This document shows positions 53,679 through 64,000 of a DNA stretch of 64,000 nt, one piece after another; within the stretch, counting starts at the first letter, position 1; each line of letters starts with the position of its first letter. This stretch comes from Isoetes taiwanensis. Lineage: Eukaryota; Streptophyta; Lycopodiopsida; Isoetales; Isoetaceae. The notes beneath the pieces are model-generated. The model ran no database searches and had not been told where the DNA came from. It saw only the letters and a list, made by a program, of their open reading frames with translations. The position numbers were made by a program, and so were the translations under genes. The DNA is taken from the NCBI GenBank assembly GCA_021234155.1, contig JAJEKV010000237.1, positions 372,001-436,000 of the forward strand, in the 5' to 3' direction.

Positions 53679-54143
53679 GGAAGACGTCTCTCCCTCGCCT
53701 CGAGGCCTCTTCCTTGGTGGCCCGGCTTCATGGTCTTCCCGAGGGCTCGGCTGCGTGGGGTCAACCGGGTGGTTGGTGTGTTTGGGCCTTCGGGATGGGT
53801 TGTCGTGGTCCGAGGTAGCTCACCAACCAAGTGTGGGTCCACACACGGGACTGTGTCTGTGGCCATGGCTTGGGGTATGACTTGGGCCATGGCAGGTCAA
53901 ACATGGTTTAGGTAGGCTATGGCAGGGGCTTATCAGGTCTGGCAGGGCTAGGCGGGCCGTGGCGGTGGTCAGGCCCCGGCGGGCAAGGCCAAGAGGCGAT
54001 TGGTTGGGCTATGGCAATGTCAGGCAGATGTTGGAGCCTAGCTCAACATTAATTTGTATGCTCTGACTGCCCAAATTAGGGTTGAAAGCAAAGGGGCTGA
54101 AAGGGGGCAAAAAGGAAAGTGGCTAATAGAATCCTGGATATCT

Positions 54144-54501
54144 AGTGTGTACCGGCTGCCACCAAAACCCTAGCACACAGCCCAGAAAAGTGCAGATTTG
54201 AGCACTGAAACAAAGACAAGCATGTAGGTATCATACACCTTGGAAAGCTCTCTGAACCAGCTTGCCAACAAGCCCAAGCACATGAAAATCGACCTTTGGA
54301 TGTGAGAGATACAGTCCGTCGAAGTGTGTACCGGTTGCCATAGATACCCTAGCACACAGCCCGGAAAAGTGCCAATTTGAACACAGAAACAAAGCCAAGC
54401 ATGCAGGTACCATACACCTTGGAAAGATCTCTGAACCAGCTTTCCAACAAGCCCAAGCACATGAAAATCTGACACCGGATGTGAGAGATATGACCGATCA
54501 A
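54144..54501. repeat. 179-bp tandem duplication
   Basis: Two copies, 54144-54322 and 54323-54501, each beginning AGTGTGTACCGGYTGCCA and ending near GGATGTGAGAGAT. About 85-90% alike. No gene; open frames are chance. Confidence 0.92.
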
Positions 54502-54913
54502 AATTCTGCCGCAAAAACCCTAAGCCCTAAGCATGAACCCGATACATGTAGTCCCCTCCATTCAAGATGGAGCCGACCCAGTACCTTGATCAAGCAAAGG
54601 GGAGTGCCCACAATCAGACATCAGATCAGATCAGAGAAGAGGCATACCAGAAAGAAGAAATGATAGGATGGGGTTGCCTCCTATGAGATTGTATAATGGA
54701 TTGGCATTATCCTATTGTTGGCAGGAAGCTAAACATATTCTTGACTTGTAAAGAGTATTGTTGTCTGGCCAGTTAATGCCTTCAAATAACTGTTCAGTTT
54801 GAGCACTTTATTATGTGGCACGACCTGTTGATGCCTTCAACTGCCTGCATATTTTATGTGGCACGACCTGTTGATGCCTTCAACTGCCTACCTAAATATG
54901 CAAAAGGACCACA
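54502..54913. other. Spacer with 43-bp duplication
   Basis: TATGTGGCACGACCTGTTGA and the bases after it occur at 54812 and again 43 bases later. No gene seen. Confidence 0.6.
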
Positions 54914-55803
54914 ATCCATTCATACACAAAATATAAGTGTGATGCGATCAATTAATCCCTCAAATAACTGCTTAAATATGCAAAAGGATTACAACCTATC
55001 CATCTACTCTAATGATGACAGTGATAAAAAGCAAATCAAAATGCTTGAAACAACTTACTTGGAGACATTCTGCAAAATTGAAGCAGTATACTAAAATCCT
55101 CGAAATGTACACTAACAATATCTGCACATGCTTTTTGAAATCCGAACCTCTTCGTTATCCAAAACTCTTAGAGCCTGACATCAATGCATTAATTCCATCT
55201 TATCTGCATGGTTGATGCTGTGCTGGCCTTTAATTCAATGGGCAGGAAAAAGTCAGTCGCATGGAATGCATTTTTAGCAGGTTATGCTCACCAAGGTGAC
55301 TAATTGAGGACATTCTCATACACACCATAATGATGCGACCATCCATACACAAATTATAAGTGTGATGCGACCAATTAATCCCTCAAATAACTGCTTAAAT
55401 ATGCAAAAGGATTACAATCTATCCATCCTCTCTAGTGACTGACAGTAATAAAAAGCAAATCAAAATGCTTGGAACAACTTACTTAGAGACATTCTGCAAA
55501 ATTGAAGCAGTATACTAAAATCCTCGAAATGTACACTAACAATATCTGCACATGCTTTTTGAAATCCGAACCTCTTTGTTATCCAAAACTCTTAGAGCCT
55601 GACATCAACGCGTTAATTCCATCTTATCTGCATGGTTGATGCTGTGCTGGCCTTTAATTCAATGGGCAGGAAAAAGTCAGTCGCATGGAATGCACGAAGT
55701 CAGTCGCATGGAATGCACGAAGTCAGTCGCATGGAATGTATTTTTAGCAGGTTATGCTCACCAAGGTGACTAATTGAGGACATTCTCATATACACCATAA
55801 TGA
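54914..55803 (+). pseudogene. Tandem pair of PPR-like gene fragments
   Basis: Two copies offset by 423 bases and nearly identical (54914-55337 and 55338-55803). In copy 1 the frame 55208-55303 encodes MVDAVLAFNSMGRKKSVAWN then AFLAGYAHQGD, a PLS-type pentatricopeptide repeat (compare the usual ...VFDxMxxRxVVSWNAxIxGYxQxG pattern). The preceding helix, PDINALIPSYLHG, is one frame away. PPR proteins bind organelle RNAs. Copy 2 has an extra three-fold repeat of GCACGAAGTCAGTCGCATGG inside the motif. The parent gene was probably large; only this slice is here. Confidence 0.6.
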
Positions 55804-55825
55804 GGTTCATGGTTGTGCATTGTTA

Positions 55826-56290
55826 CTTCTATTGGACCATCTGCTATGAATTCCCTTAGCAAACCATCTAAAACATGGAGCGTATTCCAAGTGCCCAATG
55901 TGATAGAGTTGCGAACTGCTTCCCATAAGCCCTATATTCTGTGTGCAAATAAGTTCCTATCCGTAAACACATGTTTGTCTAATGATGAATCTATGCCATG
56001 TAATACCCATTCATATGATCCAATTATACTCACTTTTCATTACTTCTGTTGGACCATTTCCTATGAAATGCATTAGCAAACCATTTAAAACATCAAGTGT
56101 ATTCCAAGTGCTAAATGAAATAACGTTGCCAACTGCTTCCAATAACCCGTATATTCTGTCTTCAAGTAAGTTCCTATACGTGTATCTGTCTTCAAATAAG
56201 TTACCATCTACAAATACATGTCTATCCAATCCTGAATTTATGCCACATAATACATGTACATAAGATACAACCATACTCACTTTTCATTGC
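55826..56290. repeat. Tandem duplication, 217-247-bp units
   Basis: Unit 1 from about 55826 and unit 2 from about 56041, sharing TTGGACCATYTSCTATGAA, AGCAAACCATYTAAAACAT and ATACTCACTTTTCATT. Unit 2 has a 30-bp internal duplication (TCTTCAARTAAGTTCCTATA). On the minus strand both units encode a similar peptide (GLDRHVFVDGNLFEDR in unit 2; SLDKHVFTDRNLFAHR in unit 1), hinting at former coding on that strand. Confidence 0.8.
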
Positions 56291-57326
56291 CTTTGGTTTG
56301 TATCATTAGATTACTCCAACTCCATGTCCTATGAGCTCTATTTGTCTGTAAATGATCTTTATGAGAACGTTCCGTATATGTGCCAATGTGTAACCTTCTG
56401 CATGCCTGCCAATGTGCGATTGTCATTATACCAGTGTATACACACATGCTCTAATCTATAGAACATTCTTCCAAACATACCGTTATATGTAAATTGCTAG
56501 TTCTACACAATTTATAACTCGAAACACAATGCATTGAACAGTTTCGTTCCGTTGAGCTTAGCATGCCCTCTTACCAAATTCAGTAGTCATAAGGCATGCC
56601 ACCCCTGCGTCTACCATTTTCTATAATCAAGAATAGCTATACTGCAAATAAGAGATTCTAACTCTTTCAAAAACTGGTTGCCCTGCACATCCTTCTAAAA
56701 CTCAGCAGCAATTTTTGCCAACCAAATCAGTAGTATGCCAATAATCAATTCACATGTAGTAGAAGATTAGCAAATAAGATCTCTTAGCTACTCAGGCCCA
56801 AATCAATGCAGTGAAAGATATAAACACGATCAAAGGACAAAGGCAAACTAAAACCCTAAAGATGCCATTTTGGAATTGAAAGCTAGAAAAGAATGAGATG
56901 AATAGAGTAACCCATTCAAAACTCACCTGCATAGTTAGACAAACAGCCATAAACTACAGATTCGGCCTCCTCAGATTAACCTGGTAGCGATTTTAGGCGA
57001 TTTTCAAGATGCCAATAGTAAGAGCCGAAATGCAAAAACCCCATTAAATCAAAGCTTTACAGCCCGGAAGCCTGAAGCAACAGGTTTTAGCATGCAAAAC
57101 GCATCGTAGCATGCATCTTCTTGACAGCTTGCAACCCGATAAAAGAGGTGAAAGAGGAATGATAGTCCAAATTGGTTTGCTCCTCGAATCATACGAAAGG
57201 GAATTTTTTATTTTTGGGTTATCATAATATCTTTCCGGCCGCCAAAGTCCCTATATTCTTAGGCAACTGGCCTGAAAAAAAAAATCCAAAAAGATTCTCA
57301 CTTGCCGGAAAAACCAAATTTAAACA
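56291..57326. other. Intergenic, no gene seen
   Basis: AT-rich with no supported coding frame on either strand. Confidence 0.55.

Positions 57327-57356
<30 letters not shown>
57327..57356. repeat. (ATAG)n microsatellite
   Basis: Seven to eight uninterrupted ATAG units. Confidence 0.95.
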
Positions 57357-57357
<1 letters not shown>

Positions 57358-57532
57358 TGGATGCCCAGTTTTGGGACCTCGCCTTTTGTAGAAAGATGTA
57401 GAGAAATTGCAATAAGTAGAAAGATAGAGAAATTGCAAAAACGATTCATCGTGGAAGAGCTAGGCGTGAAACAACAAACGCCATATGCCTTTCAGAATGT
57501 ATAAAGATGTAGAGAAATTGCAATAAGGGAAT
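57357..57532. other. Spacer with repeat also found after the LINE
   Basis: TCGTGGAAGAGCTAGGCGTG and following bases (57441-57490) recur, slightly changed, at 57812-57860 on the other side of the LINE fragment. AGAGAAATTGCAATAAG-type words occur three times. Confidence 0.7.
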
Positions 57533-57810
57533 GTAGAAAAATAGAATAGAATAGAATAGAATATGATTTTATCGTCCACGGAGACCAACTGGCCTATGGG
57601 ACCCAAGTACAAAGAGAGAGCAGCAGGCGTATTACTACCAGGATTAAAAAACCCCCGCCCCGAAGGGTTTTCGGGGGAAAAACCTTAGTAGCAATAAGGA
57701 TGCTGACATACTGCACAGTTATATACATACTCACAAGTACAGCTGAGGTTAATGTCGGACAGGGGGGCATAACTGAGTCCGCGTATCCATTACCTCCCGG
57801 AGGTACGATC
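57533..57810 (-). mobile_element. Short LINE-B copy (3' end only)
   Basis: About 275 bp nearly identical to 41143-41412, including the (ATAGA)n tail, CGTCCACGGAGACCAACTGG and the 3' stem-loop at 57652-57677. It is cut after GGTACGATC. Strong 5' truncation is typical of LINE insertion. Confidence 0.93.
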
Positions 57811-58870
57811 ATTTCATTGTGGAAGAGCTAGGCGTGAAGCAACAAATGCCATATGCTTTAATACTGGTTGATGAGTCTAATTCCTTGAGAGGCTGAAGCA
57901 CTATGCCAAACCGTGGAGTATTTTTGTCCGTTGAAACAACTAGGTGATGATAGACTCCCTCATCTTGCACTCTTGGAGTCCACTGCAAACTAGCTTGGGC
58001 TGGTATAAGCAATTAACCAAATCATTAAAGCAATGGGGGATGGACCACATACTTGAGGTTGGTATTAGATATCATGTTACACACAATGTTATTTAAACTT
58101 TATAGCCAATCCTTAATCCAGGATCGCCCTAGAATATTGCACTTGAGATGAAATTCTATATCTCTGGATAGGAACTAGCATAAACTTTAATGGTCATATT
58201 TAGGAAAATGGCGCTAACTATGAGCCTTTTATAAAAGATTTGAAAAAAGAAAAATTAGCCAAATAGATTGGACCTAATACTATTTTAGCCAAGCATTCAA
58301 AAGTGTGATGAAAAAATGTGGAAAGTGTTAGAGAAGCAATGATCCTATAACTCATTCTTGATGAGATGGCACATGTGACTATATAGTCCCCATTTCATCT
58401 TTGCATGCACACTTCATTTTCACATCAATAGGAGATCCCTATGGCAGCATGCATCTCATTCTCATGACCCAAAATTCCTTTATGGTATCATGGCTAAGTC
58501 ATAAAGAACGACGTTCGCCAGATCTGTCGATTCTGTTAATCTGTATCTTTTGCTACCGTGATAATGTTTTCAAAAAGCTTCTAGGATCTGCAATGTATTT
58601 ACATCAACATCCTATCGAGCCAATTGCCGGCGAGTTCAAGAAAGTATCTACAAAGATTTTTATTTTTTTGTGCAGACAAATTGCCAATTTCGAGAATGTC
58701 TGCGACAAGTCTTGAGTAGATCTTTGTTGCTTTCGCTTAATACTCTAATGGGGGCTTTTGACAAGCTTAATTGGATTTACAGATTCAAGAATTTCTAGGC
58801 CAGTTCTTGATCACTTTGATGAAATTATAGAAGGAAAATACAATGGAAGTAATATAGATCCATGGGAATT
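57811..58870. other. Intergenic, no gene seen
   Basis: Starts with the repeat also seen at 57441. A minus frame (57809-58012) has no recognisable domain. The rest is AT-rich. Confidence 0.5.
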
Positions 58871-58879
58871 CTCTACTAA

Positions 58880-59475
58880 TCCAGCGTTGAATGGCACAAA
58901 TTATCAGGTCCTGGATAGATTTCTTTGAAGTATATGTTGGCTTGGTTAAACTGAAAAAAGTTTTGAAGCCTTGGGATCCAACAATTCCATATGAGGTTGA
59001 TGAGAATTATGTTCCGGATCATCTCAAAGCCTTGGTAGACCAGATCTAATGAGACAATTAAGATCTTAAAAAACATTCAAAGAAGCCTATGATTATCTAA
59101 AAACTATATGTACTATTACTAGAATTGCAAGACAATCTCTAGTTAGAGAAGATACGGCACATTTGAGGCACAATTGAGGGTAAAACATGTGAAGGACTTC
59201 AAACCTCTCTTTCTCAAATAAAAATATTGAAGATAGGTTTGGTCAGTGTTGGAGGAGACATTAGTGAACCCGACATGATCATATTGATTTGAAGGGGATT
59301 GAGATAAATTTCAGCATATTACTGGACTTATCAAGAAATGTTCACAAAAGAGAGTTAACTGGACTTTTAATCAATCCAAAATCTGTTTCAGGTTATAATA
59401 AAGGAAAACTGTTACAAAATGATAAATCAAAGATCAAGAAGGATAAGTCTTTTTATTACCCGTACGACAGATATC
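58880..59475 (+). mobile_element. Degenerate copia-type gag fragment
   Basis: Readable pieces in changing frames: KKVLKPWDPTIPYEVDENYV then PDHLKALVDQI (58950-59047), resembling the start of Ty1/copia gag (DUF4219/UBN2 style), then KKHSKKPMII / AYDYLKTICTITRIARQSLV (59070-59140) and VGGDISEPDMI (59240-59280), where these gags have a conserved L-x-x-G...DI...L-x-G-L pattern. No RT or integrase follows. Confidence 0.45.
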
Positions 59476-59484
59476 CCTAGGGGG

Positions 59485-61200
59485 TATGGCATTCATTTTC
59501 AATAGCCCCCATTTGACAACATCTATAGAGCATGTCCTGTCGTGGTCCTTGAATCCATCTCCCTGTCTTAATGCAGAGATGGTGTGCACTTGTGCGGATT
59601 GAGGCAATGAGTCTGCGCTTTTTCATAGGCAGATGGGTACGCATGTAACATTGTGGGCCCCGTTCCAATGGCGGATTGATGTGACACTGGTAATGTGCTG
59701 TCTTGAACGTCATTGAGCTTGTTGAGGATGCATGCATCAGGTTACTATTGTCTCAAGCTGTGGTGATCTGCCTCTGTTTGCACATGTATGCACATGTGCT
59801 CCTACACCTTTTATCTGGCAAGCTATTGAGCTCCATTTTCCTTCCAACAGGCCATGAGGGGTTACGACCCCATTGCGATAGCATAAGCCATGGTAGGAAT
59901 CCCTAGTGGCCACCTCCTAAACTAGACGATGTGCCAATTCATGGTTGCCCTCTGAAGAGGAACAAAAGTTGTCTCCCGTAGCAGGATCTGATATAGGACC
60001 ATGGACTTCACCCCAGTGCTCAGGCCAAGAAGGCTTTCTGTACCTGCTCCAAATCATTCCCCGGGGGATCCACCTTCTTTATAAGGGATATGCCACCTGC
60101 GTGCATAGGGTAGCCGAAAAACCCCTAGTATACGTGTTTCTGAAAGGCAAATTTGACCCCTTTCCGTATGGTTTTACAACTGGGAGAACATCCCAAAACC
60201 CCTATGACCTCTAGCATACATACCAAAAAGGGTAAAAAATTGCCCCCTCCCATTGATGCACGTGGTTTTGACAGGTTCCACAAGGTGACGCCCCCTTGAA
60301 TCATTCCAGGCAACAAGGGACACCACGTGGCCCCAGACCCCGACCCCATATAAAAGGACAGGCTCCACCAAGATCCTGAATAGGTGTAATTGATAGGCCC
60401 ATCATATAACTCTGTTCTGTGGCTATTGTTTTGTATGGCATACATCGTTTTCTAGCCTGTTGTCGCCCACAGATGGATAGAAGCATCCCACTGCATATTA
60501 GAGTGGAACTCTATTCCAAATACCTGTATATGGATGCCACTTCCACATTTTGCCCCCAGTAACTGAAGGAGGAAACTCGTGGATGATATGAGGATGATAT
60601 GAGGACCACCTTAGTCTTGGCCAGGTTGACTCTCATGGCAGTCACCTGGCAGAATGTGTCCAGAACATCGAGATGACACTTCATGTCTGCTGGAGTGTAA
60701 GCAAGGAGGTCTACATTATCAGCATATATGAGCTGCCTGACAATCTGGTGCATGAGATGAGCTCCGTCGCCCCTTTTTTAGCAAGCCAGCCTCCAACTGG
60801 TCAATGTATGGTCCAAACAATGTGGCATCCTTGGCGGACCCTGATACTGTTGTCAAATGGTTGGCTTGTTAGATGCAACCAGCCTGAACATGTCTCTTAC
60901 AACCTGTACAATGCATTCTACAAATCAACAGGGATCCCTAGGTCTTGCGATCTTGCCCAAGCTTTTCCCGAGGCACCGTGTCAACAGCCTTTGCGAAGTC
61001 CACAAAGCAGCAATACATGTCTCGTCGTCGGTTCCCGCTACCCTCAACCAGGGTCTCAGTGTGAAGATGTGACCAATGGTTGAGTGTCGTGGCCTAGACC
61101 CTACTGTGTGAAGCCCAGACATCTGCTGCCTCTTGCCCAAGATGTCAAATGCTGCTCTAAAGAAGAGGTCAATATCACAACCACTAAAGCATAACATCAC
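59485..61200 (-). mobile_element. Decayed LINE-B copy, both ends missing
   Basis: Parallels LINE-B from its RT to the C-terminal domain without an RE2 insertion. Shared pieces are MVEPVLLYGVGVWGHVVSL (60310-60371), LIYADNVDLLAYT (about 60720, catalytic Y-A-D-D changed to Y-A-D-N), VLDTFCQVTAMRVNLAKTKV (60600-60660) and TPLRTHLPMKK-like RTHLPMKKRRLIASI with HHLCIKTGRWI at 59560-59660. It shows what an uninterrupted LINE-B looks like across the RE2 site. Many frame changes. Confidence 0.85.
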
Positions 61201-64000
61201 AGAGATATCTATGAATCTCCCTTCCCCAGGCTAGAACAATTTCAATTTACCCTTCTTCATAGCCTTAGAAGGGCCATGCATTTCATCCACAACAATCTTA
61301 TAAGTTGCCTTCGCCGCCTTCCTCATGCCAATTCGAGAAACAATTGAGAAGAAAGAGGTCATCTAGAATAGATTACCAGAAGCTTCATCTGCAAATATAG
61401 GTGTCTCAAAGTTCCTGGCAACAAGAGTACCTTTTCCAAACATAGGCTAATCAAAGTCTAGCCTAATCAAATCAAATCAAACCCAAGCATTAACGATAAT
61501 AAAATCTGGTATTTTGCAAGAGCTCAAATAAAAGCGAATCCTTCAACCATACAACAGAAGAAGAATACAAAGACAAGAATCCGAACATATTGGAATAGAA
61601 AGGATCCAACATTTGCAACAATTCCATAAACTATATATGTAAATTAACCCCATCAAATCATACTGCAAGATTTTTGCAAAAAAGGAAACTAGTCAAAAGC
61701 ACGTTTGATTACTTTGCAGAGCAAATTAAGAGCTATCACAAGAATGCATGGAAGAAGAGAACCATCAATCTGGGGAAAGGGACGCCTGTTTTGGCGTCAC
61801 GCCATTTTGAGCGTCAGATCTATCTATAGCCTGAGCCTTCTATGGCGCAGGCTTTCTTTAGCTCTGTCTACTATATATCCATATTGCCTGCTAGCATTCC
61901 TCATCGGCATTTCCTCTGAGGTGAATTCTGTTGGTTCTAGAGTTTCTAAGCTGGTTTTCTCCATCTTCGCTATCTCACTAGTTTTCCAAATGATTCTGCT
62001 AGTTTCTTCCTATGATGCAAATGATTCTGCTAGTTCTTCCTATGATGCCCTACCATTTCTTGTCTTGCGATGCCCTATCGTTTCTTACCCTGTAAGGTTT
62101 TGTCTCTGAGCGTTTCTTTCTGATGTGTTATGTCCTTACGCTCAGAGTGCTAGCCCAGCCAATTGAGTAAATCTCTAGATGGAAAAATTATTTGGGACGA
62201 ATCACAATATTTTTGGTGGTTATCGATGGTGCTGGACCAGTGATCTGATATTGTCTGCAAGAACATGGAGCTGGATCTGCAGTCGGTATGGTTGGTTGCA
62301 GCTTCGCTATAGAAGCGATTTTTCCAGATAAGTTACTATGATCAGGGTTTTCTTTTGTATTTTTTGGCTCTGCTTTTTACAGATGGGGTCTGGGTTCTCT
62401 GATGCCTTAACCCTGATTGCTTTACTGTGCCTTCTTTCACGATTTGGGGTCTGGAGTATATCCCCACGATGCCAGTGATTGCTTGGTTGTTTCGCTAATT
62501 CACTGCATTCTTGATGGTTCTTGTAGCTCAAAAAACTAGATCGATGCCAGATTCTTGGCAGTTCGAGTAGCTCAGAAAAGCTGGATTGATGCCAGATTGG
62601 GTTTCTATTTGGTCGGATTTAGGGCCAAATATCAAGCTAGATCTTGCCGATTCAGACCCAAATTTTCGAGCTTTTTGTAGATCCACATAAGAAAGCCTTC
62701 ACGATGTCGATTCTTTGCATAGGTAAGTTTATTCTTACTTAAGTTTCATTAATTGTCTGTACCCAACTGATATATGATCCTTAGTAGACTTCATTATGTC
62801 AAAAATTGTAGTTTACATAGACTGCACAGACTCCAGACTTCTAGATCCCAACCCCGTTTATAGTCTTGAACCTATACTCGTGTGACATTTCCCTGTTTGC
62901 CGATGTTTGTTGTCTTATTAGCCAGAATTTGTCATGTATAAGTCCTTCTATTATTCTGAGTCTTCTAACAGATGTCCATTGCAGCTATGTTGTTAAGCTT
63001 CAATCTACTGTACATGATGTATATAAGATCCTTCATCTTGCTCTCGAGTGAGATGCATTAAGTAGTTTCTCATATTCAATCCAAGCTCTTTATGCATTAT
63101 TCCAACGCATTGTACGCAGGAGATGCCAATTTTGTGATTATGAGGTGGACATGGTGCATAAGTGCTTTGCTGCATTCTTTAGTATCAAGACTGTGTTCTG
63201 GATTACATTGGGACTGTGTTTTTGTTGATCACAAAAGCTTATTAACGCAATATTGTTTGAGAAATTCCAAAATTACAGTTGGTTGGCGTGCTAAGCTGTT
63301 AGTTCTCCAGTTTGGTGATGCAGGTATTGACGGTTCAATCAAATCCAAGTCAAAACATGTAACCTCGCTATTGGACAATTTCAGATTCAGTTTGGCTCAA
63401 GTTTATCTGCATCTTGAACATTTTATCCAAGTCTGGACTCTTAGCCTCGATATAAATGGGCATCGGTCATCTGGTGCTCCGGATCATTTGCCTTAAAACG
63501 GCCATGAGATGACCATGAATCCATGGGCATTGCCGCTCTATGACCATATGCGTCTCTGTGATCATCTACCATGAATTGGTCATGAATCAGCCATGACTCT
63601 GTGAGCATCACTGCTCTATGATCATCTGCCATGAGTCGGCCTTTGGGCTTCATCCTCAAAAGTCAACGAGCATGATCTACGTTGGGTTCTTTTTCCAAAG
63701 GATACCAGGGCCAGCTTATCCCTCCTAGTTTTATCTATGGCTTGTCAGGGACTACCAGACCTGGTATCCCTTAAGATTCATATTTTTCTAACATTTAATC
63801 TTGTTTTAAGTACAGTGCTATGGTCCGGGGGGTTGTTTGGTTTTACATGAGGTTGAGTTTAGGATCTATTGTCTTGCTCTCCTAGGTCTTCAATGCATAG
63901 CCTAAATACTTCATTGTACTCTTCCGATGGGCGGTCCTGGATCTTGCGCTATGAGTTCCTTGTTTTCAGGTTTGCATAAGTCGTTTCATGTTGCTTTGAT
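61201..64000. other. Intergenic, no supported gene
   Basis: The longest frames (61747-62109 hydrophobic; 63092-63496) carry no recognised domain and no good start context, so I do not call them. TTCTTCCTATGATGC-type phrases repeat at 62003-62047. At 63500-63650 imperfect repeats of CTCTATGACCATMTGC / GCCATGA words occur on a roughly 80-base period. LINE-B ends near 61200. Confidence 0.45.

Larger units (their letters stand above)
41143..54010 (-). mobile_element. LINE-B: GC-rich LINE, split by RE2
   Basis: A minus-strand non-LTR element whose 3' end is at 41143 with a (GAATA)n tail (minus-strand ATTCT) and whose 5' end is near 54010, where GC content falls. RE2 (42213-49859 plus target duplication) interrupts it. 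Removing RE2 leaves about 5.2 kb: an ORF1-like region, endonuclease, RT and C-terminal domain. It shares its extreme 3' end with LINE-A. Two further copies lie at 57533-57810 and 59485-61200. Frames are broken throughout. Confidence 0.85.

Noticed and set aside
50917..53915. Many plus-strand frames of 70-220 codons
   Set aside because: High GC of LINE-B leaves few stops; endonuclease and RT motifs are on the minus strand.
61705..62109. Hydrophobic 134-codon frame, considered as a membrane protein gene
   Set aside because: No family resemblance, Ser/Leu-rich through repeats (SYDANDSASSSYDA), and no convincing start or polyadenylation signal.
63092..63496. 134-codon plus frame
   Set aside because: No domain or motif; composition consistent with chance in AT-balanced DNA.

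Overview
This is nuclear DNA from a land plant with a large, repeat-rich genome. The evidence is plant-type L1 and hAT elements, several Ty3/gypsy lineages, a BAP31-like plant ER protein, and PPR-like debris. Several traits (microsatellite-tailed LINEs, a Ty3 element with an archaeal-type RNase H, a DFSENY/SDGCAAQFKS-type gene) suggest a fern or other seed-free plant. That is an inference; the species cannot be named from sequence alone. There are no bacterial operons, CRISPR arrays or recognisable tRNA/rRNA genes.

Layout: (1) 317-9523 is an old, minus-strand Ty3/gypsy element (RE1) with two diverged LTRs, a tRNA-Asp-type primer site, decayed gag-PR-RT-RNaseH-IN, and a 2 kb extra 3' region. 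It sits inside a CCA-rich satellite that switches to TGG-rich on its far side. (2) 10322-10735 is a small hypothetical ORF. (3) 11618-14953 is a 5'-truncated L1 with an 11-bp target duplication, inserted into an array of AAGGAATATTCCTT palindromes. (4) 16147-19255 is a decayed multi-exon gene of an unnamed family. (5) 19896-20130 is a head-to-head inverted repeat. (6) 20526-22845 is a hAT transposase broken mainly by stop codons. (7) 23127-23678 is a repeat holding an array of CGCGTACGCG palindromes; a shrunken relative lies at 26880-27187, among three LTR-like copies (one inverted) and a chromodomain integrase remnant (25749-29710).

(8) 30525-33527 is a plus-strand LINE (LINE-A) with an (ATTCT)n tail. 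(9) 35160-35714 is a LINE 3' fragment running into about 54 TAC units. (10) 36646-37032 is the one convincing intact host gene, a BAP31-like ER membrane protein. (11) 37683-39181 holds hairpins, a 4 x 67-bp array and two MITE-like foldbacks. (12) 41143 to about 54010 is a GC-rich minus-strand LINE (LINE-B) split by a young Ty3/gypsy element (RE2, 42213-49859, target duplication ACCCC). RE2 carries an archaeal-type RNase H upstream of its RT, and its integrase lacks the central part of the catalytic core. (13) 54144-56290 is tandemly duplicated DNA including PPR-like fragments. (14) 57533-61200 holds a short LINE-B copy, a copia-gag-like fragment and a longer decayed LINE-B copy. (15) 61201-64000 shows no gene I can support.

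Almost everything coding is mobile-element derived and broken. The relative order of some insertions is clear: LINE-B came first and RE2 later (its LTRs are about 99% identical); RE1 is much older (its LTRs are visibly diverged). The most unusual items are the RE2 domain order, the two palindrome arrays, the microsatellite-tailed LINE families and the SDGCAAQFKS-type gene.
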